Origin: Anaerolineae bacterium
GTDB lineage: Bacteria; Chloroflexota; Anaerolineae; Anaerolineales; UBA11579
DNA length: 36,403 nucleotides
NCBI GenBank assembly: GCA_004297445.1
Contig: SCUK01000022.1
Span: forward strand, 1 to 36,403
Reading direction: 5' to 3'
Within the stretch, counting starts at the first letter, position 1, and each line of letters opens with the position of its first letter. The translations under genes were made by a program, and so were the position numbers. Below are positions 33,116 to 36,403 of the stretch, piece after piece. The notes under the pieces are model-generated. The model ran no database searches and was not told the DNA's origin. It saw only the letters and a list, made by a program, of their open reading frames with translations.

Positions 33116-33288
33116 GCCCAAAAAACGGCTCTCGCAAAGTGGGGATAAAGAATAGCCGCGCAAAATCGCTAAGATGGCAGCGGGCTGAAGCCCGCTGTCT
33201 GAAACAGTGGATGTGACGGGGCTCCCGCCTCTTGGATTCCTTGCGCTCTCTGCGGCTTTGCGTGAGATTGGTCTTTCCCTCACAATGC
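33116..33288. repeat. Intergenic region with dispersed repeat fragments and a palindrome
   Basis: A TCTCGCAAAGTGGGG-like fragment (from about 33131) resembles the end of the window (36365 on). A fragment of the same theme lies inverted at 33243-33266, where CTTTGCGTGAG (33256-33266) is the exact reverse complement of CTCACGCAAAG at 36366-36376. Between them CAGCGGGC/GCCCGCTG (33178-33197) forms an 8-bp stem with a TGAA loop. No gene is seen, and no T-tract terminator for the cyclase gene. Confidence 0.6.
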
Positions 33289-33294
33289 TATAAT
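33289..33294 (+). promoter_or_regulatory. TATAAT box 6 nt before the M42 peptidase ATG
   Basis: This is a perfect -10 hexamer with 6 nt to the ATG, so transcription should begin at the start codon. The likely -35 area overlaps the inverted repeat fragment. TTGGTC at 33268-33273 gives a 15-nt spacer. Confidence 0.6.
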
Positions 33295-33300
33295 CCCGCC

Positions 33301-34368
33301 ATGAACGCCAAAACTGCCAAATCCTCGCTGCCCGCCATTGATACCCAATATATGCTCGACGCGCTCGTCGCGCTGCTGAACACGCCCAGCCCCACCGGCT
33401 TCACCGACCGCGCCATCACCCTCACCGAAGCTTATCTGCGCGCCTTCCCGGACCTCGAAATCCGGCGCACGCGCAAAGGCGCGCTGGTGGCCATGTGGCC
33501 CGGCGCGGCCGATGACGCGCCGCGCGGCCTCACCGCCCACGTGGACACGCTGGGCGCAATGGTCAAGGATATCAAGCCCAGCGGGCGGCTCAAGCTCACC
33601 AAAATCGGCGGCTACGCCTGGAACACCGCCGAAGGCGAAGGCGTGACGGTGTTCACCCGCGGCGGCGAAGAGGTGCGCGGCAGCATCCTGCTGGCCGGAG
33701 CCTCCAGCCATGTGCATGGCGCCAAGGTTAACGACACCAAGCGCGACGACGACACGATGGAAGTACGCCTGGACGCCGTCACCCACTCCGCTGACGACAC
33801 CCGCAAACTGGGCATCGAGGTCGGCGACTTCGTGGCCTTCGACCCGCGCGTCGAACTCACCAACGGCTTCGTGCGCTCCCGCCACCTGGACGACAAGGCC
33901 TGCGTGGCGAACATCCTCGCCGCCATCAAAGCCCTGCACGATGCCGGACTGAAGCCCGCCCAGACCACCCACATCCTCATCAGCAACTACGAAGAAGTGG
34001 GCCACGGCGCGGCCAGCGGTTTCCCGCCCGAGCTGGCCGAACTGGTGACGGTGGACATGGCGGCCATCGGCGATGGGCAGACCAGCACCGAGTTCCACGC
34101 CACGCTGTGCGTGAAGGACTCCGGCGGCCCCTACCACCACGATTTGAGCAACCGCCTGCGCGACCTGGCCGACCAGCACGGCATTGCGTACAAGGTGGAT
34201 ATTTACCCGTACTACGGGTCGGACGGCGAGGCGCTGTGGCGCGCCGGCGGCGATGCCGCGGTGGCGCTGATTGGCCCCGGCGTGGACGCCAGCCACAATT
34301 ACGAGCGCAGCCACATCGATGCGCTGGTCGCGACGACGCAGTGGCTGGTAGCGTATTTGGTGGGGTGA
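33301..34368 (+). CDS. M42-family metallopeptidase (glutamyl/cellulase-type aminopeptidase)
   Basis: The protein is 355 aa from the ATG at 33301, set by the -10 box 6 nt upstream. Zinc ligands and catalytic residues of M42 enzymes are visible: H80 and D82 in LTAHVDTLG; the DDK segment at 197-199 in RHLDDKACVANI; E231-E232 in SNYEEVGHGA; D252 in VDMAAIGDG; and a final His in DASHNYERSHIDAL near 325-333. M42 peptidases form dodecameric tetrahedral shells that trim peptides from the N-terminus in the cytosol. Members are often mislabelled as endoglucanases. The mRNA is probably leaderless. The next gene starts 12 nt after the stop. Confidence 0.93.
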   Translation: MNAKTAKSSLPAIDTQYMLDALVALLNTPSPTGFTDRAITLTEAYLRAFPDLEIRRTRKGALVAMWPGAADDAPRGLTAHVDTLGAMVKDIKPSGRLKLTKIGGYAWNTAEGEGVTVFTRGGEEVRGSILLAGASSHVHGAKVNDTKRDDDTMEVRLDAVTHSADDTRKLGIEVGDFVAFDPRVELTNGFVRSRHLDDKACVANILAAIKALHDAGLKPAQTTHILISNYEEVGHGAASGFPPELAELVTVDMAAIGDGQTSTEFHATLCVKDSGGPYHHDLSNRLRDLADQHGIAYKVDIYPYYGSDGEALWRAGGDAAVALIGPGVDASHNYERSHIDALVATTQWLVAYLVG

Positions 34369-34380
34369 GGCGGGAAATAG

Positions 34381-35106
34381 TTGAAACAACACGAGGCCGT
34401 CATACTCACGCTGGAAAGACTCGGTGGGCAGGCAACGCTGGCCGAGCTTTACCGCGAAACGATGAAGGTGGAAGGGCCGGTGTGGAAAACCAAGACACCG
34501 TTCGCCTCCATCCGGCGCATTGTGCAGACACGCGACGAGATTTTCAAAGTGCGGCCCGGCCTGTGGGCTTTGGAATCGCACAGAAAGCATTTGGGACTTC
34601 AAAAGACTGATTCGGCCAGACCGACACGCGATGTAATCGAACAGAATCATTCATACTATCAGGGCTTACTGGCCATCATCGGCAATTTGCGCGGCTTTTC
34701 AACTTTCATCCCAAACCAGGACAAGAATAGGTTATGTGTTGGCAAACCCCTGCATGAATTGCGGTCGTTTCAAACATTGCCTGACTTCAGTCACAAGAAA
34801 CTCGTTCACCGTAGCAGCAGCGTGGACGTCATCTGGTCTAACCAACGGCAAATGCCTCATAGTTTTTTTGAAATCGAACACTCCACAGACTTTCAGAATT
34901 CCCTTTCAAAGCTCAGCGATTTGCAGGATTTCTATACTCGTATGGTCTTCGTTTCAGATGAGTCCAAACGACCCGAATTCATAAGTAAAGTTTCTATGAG
35001 TTCCTTTGAGCAAATCAAAGGCCGAGTCGAGTTCATGAATTACGACTTGCTGGTCAAGGAGTACGAAACGGAGATGCTGAAATCCAGCGCGGGGTTCAGA
35101 CTGTAG
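34381..35106 (+). CDS. Winged-helix protein with possible nuclease-like core
   Basis: The protein is 241 aa from the TTG at 34381 (GAGG 10 nt upstream); a later ATG would cut the first domain. Residues 1-65 form a winged helix of the HARE-HTH kind (LTLERLGGQATLAELYRET, then FKVRPGLWAL), a domain often fused to restriction enzymes and chromatin proteins. The C-terminal part has S-x-VD149VIW followed 14 residues later by FFE164IE166HSTDF. The D...ExE spacing recalls the BamHI variant of the PD-(D/E)XK fold, in which glutamate replaces the usual lysine. That reading is inference; the region could also be a non-catalytic restriction-like fold. Base composition is less GC-rich than neighbours, suggesting transfer. 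The zinc-ribbon gene starts 11 nt downstream. Confidence 0.6.
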   Translation: MKQHEAVILTLERLGGQATLAELYRETMKVEGPVWKTKTPFASIRRIVQTRDEIFKVRPGLWALESHRKHLGLQKTDSARPTRDVIEQNHSYYQGLLAIIGNLRGFSTFIPNQDKNRLCVGKPLHELRSFQTLPDFSHKKLVHRSSSVDVIWSNQRQMPHSFFEIEHSTDFQNSLSKLSDLQDFYTRMVFVSDESKRPEFISKVSMSSFEQIKGRVEFMNYDLLVKEYETEMLKSSAGFRL

Positions 35107-35117
35107 CGGAGAATCCA

Positions 35118-35345
35118 ATGAACAATGAATATCAGGAATGCCCAAACTGCGGCTCCACCGAATTCCTAACTGTCCTCAACAGCTATGAAGTCGTTTCTCT
35201 GGTGGATGGCAAGTGGCAAATCATCCGCACCGAGTTGGTTAATGACGATGAGGATTATGTCACCTGCTCGGAGTGCGGTGAAGATGTGGATTTCGACATA
35301 TCCGAACAGCGGGGGATAATCACTCTCCGCACGCCCACGCCGTGA
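35118..35345 (+). CDS. Small zinc-ribbon protein
   Basis: The protein is 75 aa, from an ATG with GGAG 7-8 nt upstream. Two CxxC knuckles, CPNCG (about 8-12) and CSECG (about 54-58), are spaced as in a zinc ribbon. The intervening strand region is VLNSYEVVSLVDGKWQII and an acidic stretch (LVNDDEDYV) precedes the second knuckle. It probably binds one Zn2+ and a protein or nucleic acid partner; no family is recognised. It follows the winged-helix gene by 11 nt. Its stop overlaps the GTG of the next gene (GTGA), so expression of the three is probably coupled. Composition is lower in GC than the surrounding genes. Confidence 0.75.
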   Translation: MNNEYQECPNCGSTEFLTVLNSYEVVSLVDGKWQIIRTELVNDDEDYVTCSECGEDVDFDISEQRGIITLRTPTP

Positions 35346-36352
35346 ACCTAGATACATTTTTAGACCCCTCCACCCCCCTCGGCGCGGTGCCGGAACTGGC
35401 GCGCCACGCCGAAACCCTCGGCTTTGGCTGCGTGTGGGCCGCCGAGACCCAGCACAACCCCTTCCTCGCCTGCGCGCTCATTGCCGCCAACACAACGCGG
35501 ATAGACTGCGGCACCGGCATCGCCGTGTCCTTCGCCCGCAGTCCGGCCGTGATGGCGCACACCAGTTGGGACCTCGCCGACCTTTCCGGCGGGCGCTTCC
35601 GGCTGGGGCTCGGCACGCAGGTCAAGGCCCACATCGAACGGCGCTTCGGCATGGCCTGGCCGGAATCCGTCACCGGAAAACTGCGCGAACAGATCCAGGC
35701 GGTGCGCGCCTTCTGGGCCAACTGGCAGACCGGCGAAAAGCTGAACCAGCGCGGCGAGTACTACAAACTTACCCTCACCTCGCCGTTCTTCACCCCGGAC
35801 AAACCGGAAAACCCGCGCATCCCCATCTACATCGCCGGGGTGAACACCGGGCTGGCGCGGCTGGCGGGCGAACTGGCCGACGGCTTCCACGTCCACCCCT
35901 ACCACTCGCCGGAGTACCTGCGCGCCACGCTGCTGCCCGCCATGGAGACCGGCGCGGCCAAAGCCGGGCGCACGTTGAAGGACGTGGACATCGTGGTCAA
36001 CGCCTTCACCGTCAGCAACCCGCACGATGATGCGCTGGCGCGCATGCAAATCGCCTTCTACGCCTCCACGCCCTCCTACCGCGCGGTGATGGCGCACCAC
36101 GGCTGGGCGGATGTGGCCGAGCGGTTGAGCGCCCACGCCGCCAAACAGGAATGGGCCAAGATGCCCGGCCTCATCACCGATGCGATGCTCAATGCCTTCG
36201 CCACCGTCGCCGAGGAAGCCGACCTGGCCGCCGCCCTGCACGAACGCTACGCCGGCATCGCCGACCGCGTCACTATCTACATCCCGCTGCGCCCCGGCGA
36301 GCGCGACGGCTTCTGGACCCGGCTGGTGGGGGATTTTGAAAAGATGGGGTAA
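35342..36352 (+). CDS. LLM-class flavin-dependent oxidoreductase (F420-type)
   Basis: The protein is 336 aa from the GTG at 35342, which overlaps the zinc-ribbon stop by 4 bp. A bacterial-luciferase-like TIM barrel is shown by ARHAETLGFGCVWAAETQHNPF, TTRIDCGTGIAVSFARSPAVMAHTSWDLADLSGGRFRLGLGTQVKAHIERRFGM and the later PIYIAGVNTGLARLAGELADGFHVHPYHSPEYL. This wording matches the TIGR03617 (MSMEG_2256-like) F420-dependent group, from memory. Such enzymes carry out hydride transfer with F420H2 or FMNH2 on unknown substrates. No F420 biosynthesis gene is in the window. Composition returns to the high-GC style here, so the coupling with the AT-richer zinc-ribbon gene may be recent. Confidence 0.88.
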   Translation: MNLDTFLDPSTPLGAVPELARHAETLGFGCVWAAETQHNPFLACALIAANTTRIDCGTGIAVSFARSPAVMAHTSWDLADLSGGRFRLGLGTQVKAHIERRFGMAWPESVTGKLREQIQAVRAFWANWQTGEKLNQRGEYYKLTLTSPFFTPDKPENPRIPIYIAGVNTGLARLAGELADGFHVHPYHSPEYLRATLLPAMETGAAKAGRTLKDVDIVVNAFTVSNPHDDALARMQIAFYASTPSYRAVMAHHGWADVAERLSAHAAKQEWAKMPGLITDAMLNAFATVAEEADLAAALHERYAGIADRVTIYIPLRPGERDGFWTRLVGDFEKMG

Positions 36353-36362
36353 GGACAAAACC

Positions 36363-36403
36363 TATCTCACGCAAAGTGGGCAAAAAGATAGCCTCGCCAA
36401 GAC
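36363..36403. repeat. Dispersed repeat fragment at the right edge
   Basis: CTCACGCAAAG (36366-36376) is followed by TGGGCAAAAAGATAGCC and related sequence. It resembles 33131-33160 in direct orientation, and its first 11 bases are found inverted at 33256-33266. It follows the LLM gene stop; the rest lies outside the window. Confidence 0.5.

Noticed and set aside
31262..33283. 673-codon minus-strand frame over the diguanylate cyclase
   Set aside because: The plus-strand product has intact GAF and GGDEF motifs. The antisense frame has no motif and is a GC-bias shadow.
1..36403. CRISPR array, tRNA or rRNA genes, prophage
   Set aside because: No regularly spaced repeats, no tRNA cloverleaf or rRNA signature and no phage structural genes were seen on either strand.

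Overview
The window looks like a high-GC bacterial chromosome fragment, most likely from the Chloroflexota (Anaerolineae-like). This is inferred from gene content and style, because no rRNA or other phylogenetic marker beyond PheS/PheT is present. The supporting signs are tandem M16 peptidases, GAF-rich signalling proteins, a PrsW-type protease, a T-box leader on pheST, a beta-helix surface protein, GT39-like glycosyltransferase and short palindromic intergenic repeats. Several genes have a TATAAT-like box only 6-8 nt before the start codon, which suggests leaderless mRNAs. I see no tRNA, rRNA, CRISPR array or prophage.

Layout, left part (1-8 kb). The left edge cuts a TnpB (IS200/IS605 OrfB) gene on the minus strand. 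It diverges from a KdpE-like response regulator that ends in a strong terminator. A three-gene block follows: a universal-stress-like membrane protein, an unrecognised 348-aa protein and a KimA-like APC permease that keeps the residues known to coordinate K+ in KimA. Together with the KdpE-like regulator this reads as a potassium-homeostasis locus. Next come an M16 peptidase pair (catalytic plus non-catalytic) and acpS.

Middle part (8-19.6 kb). A secreted beta-helix protein and a GT39-type membrane glycosyltransferase lie on the minus strand. A penicillin-acylase-family Ntn hydrolase is divergent from the latter. A tightly overlapping minus-strand operon then encodes a DsbA-like/cyclophilin fusion lipoprotein, a PrsW-like intramembrane protease and a DedA protein, an envelope-quality-control-like set. 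Divergent from it are a PlsC acyltransferase and a GAF protein.

Right part (19.6-36.4 kb). A textbook sigma70 promoter drives a phenylalanine T-box leader (specifier UUC) and pheS-pheT. After these come a solitary SPPY-type DNA methyltransferase, an S9 peptidase, two adjacent flavodoxin-domain proteins (one cytosolic and HemG-like, one with a Tat signal), a small membrane protein, a minus-strand membrane-anchored protein, an FprA-like FAD/NAD(P) oxidoreductase, a triple-GAF GGDEF diguanylate cyclase and an M42 aminopeptidase. The last cluster is less GC-rich. It holds a winged-helix protein with a possible BamHI-like D...ExE nuclease core, a zinc-ribbon protein, and an LLM-class flavin/F420 oxidoreductase overlapping the zinc-ribbon gene. 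Intergenic spaces carry at least five kinds of short palindromic or dispersed repeat.

The best candidates for something not well described are the KimA-associated block, the DsbA-cyclophilin/PrsW/DedA operon, the exported flavodoxin pair and the winged-helix/nuclease-like plus zinc-ribbon genes.
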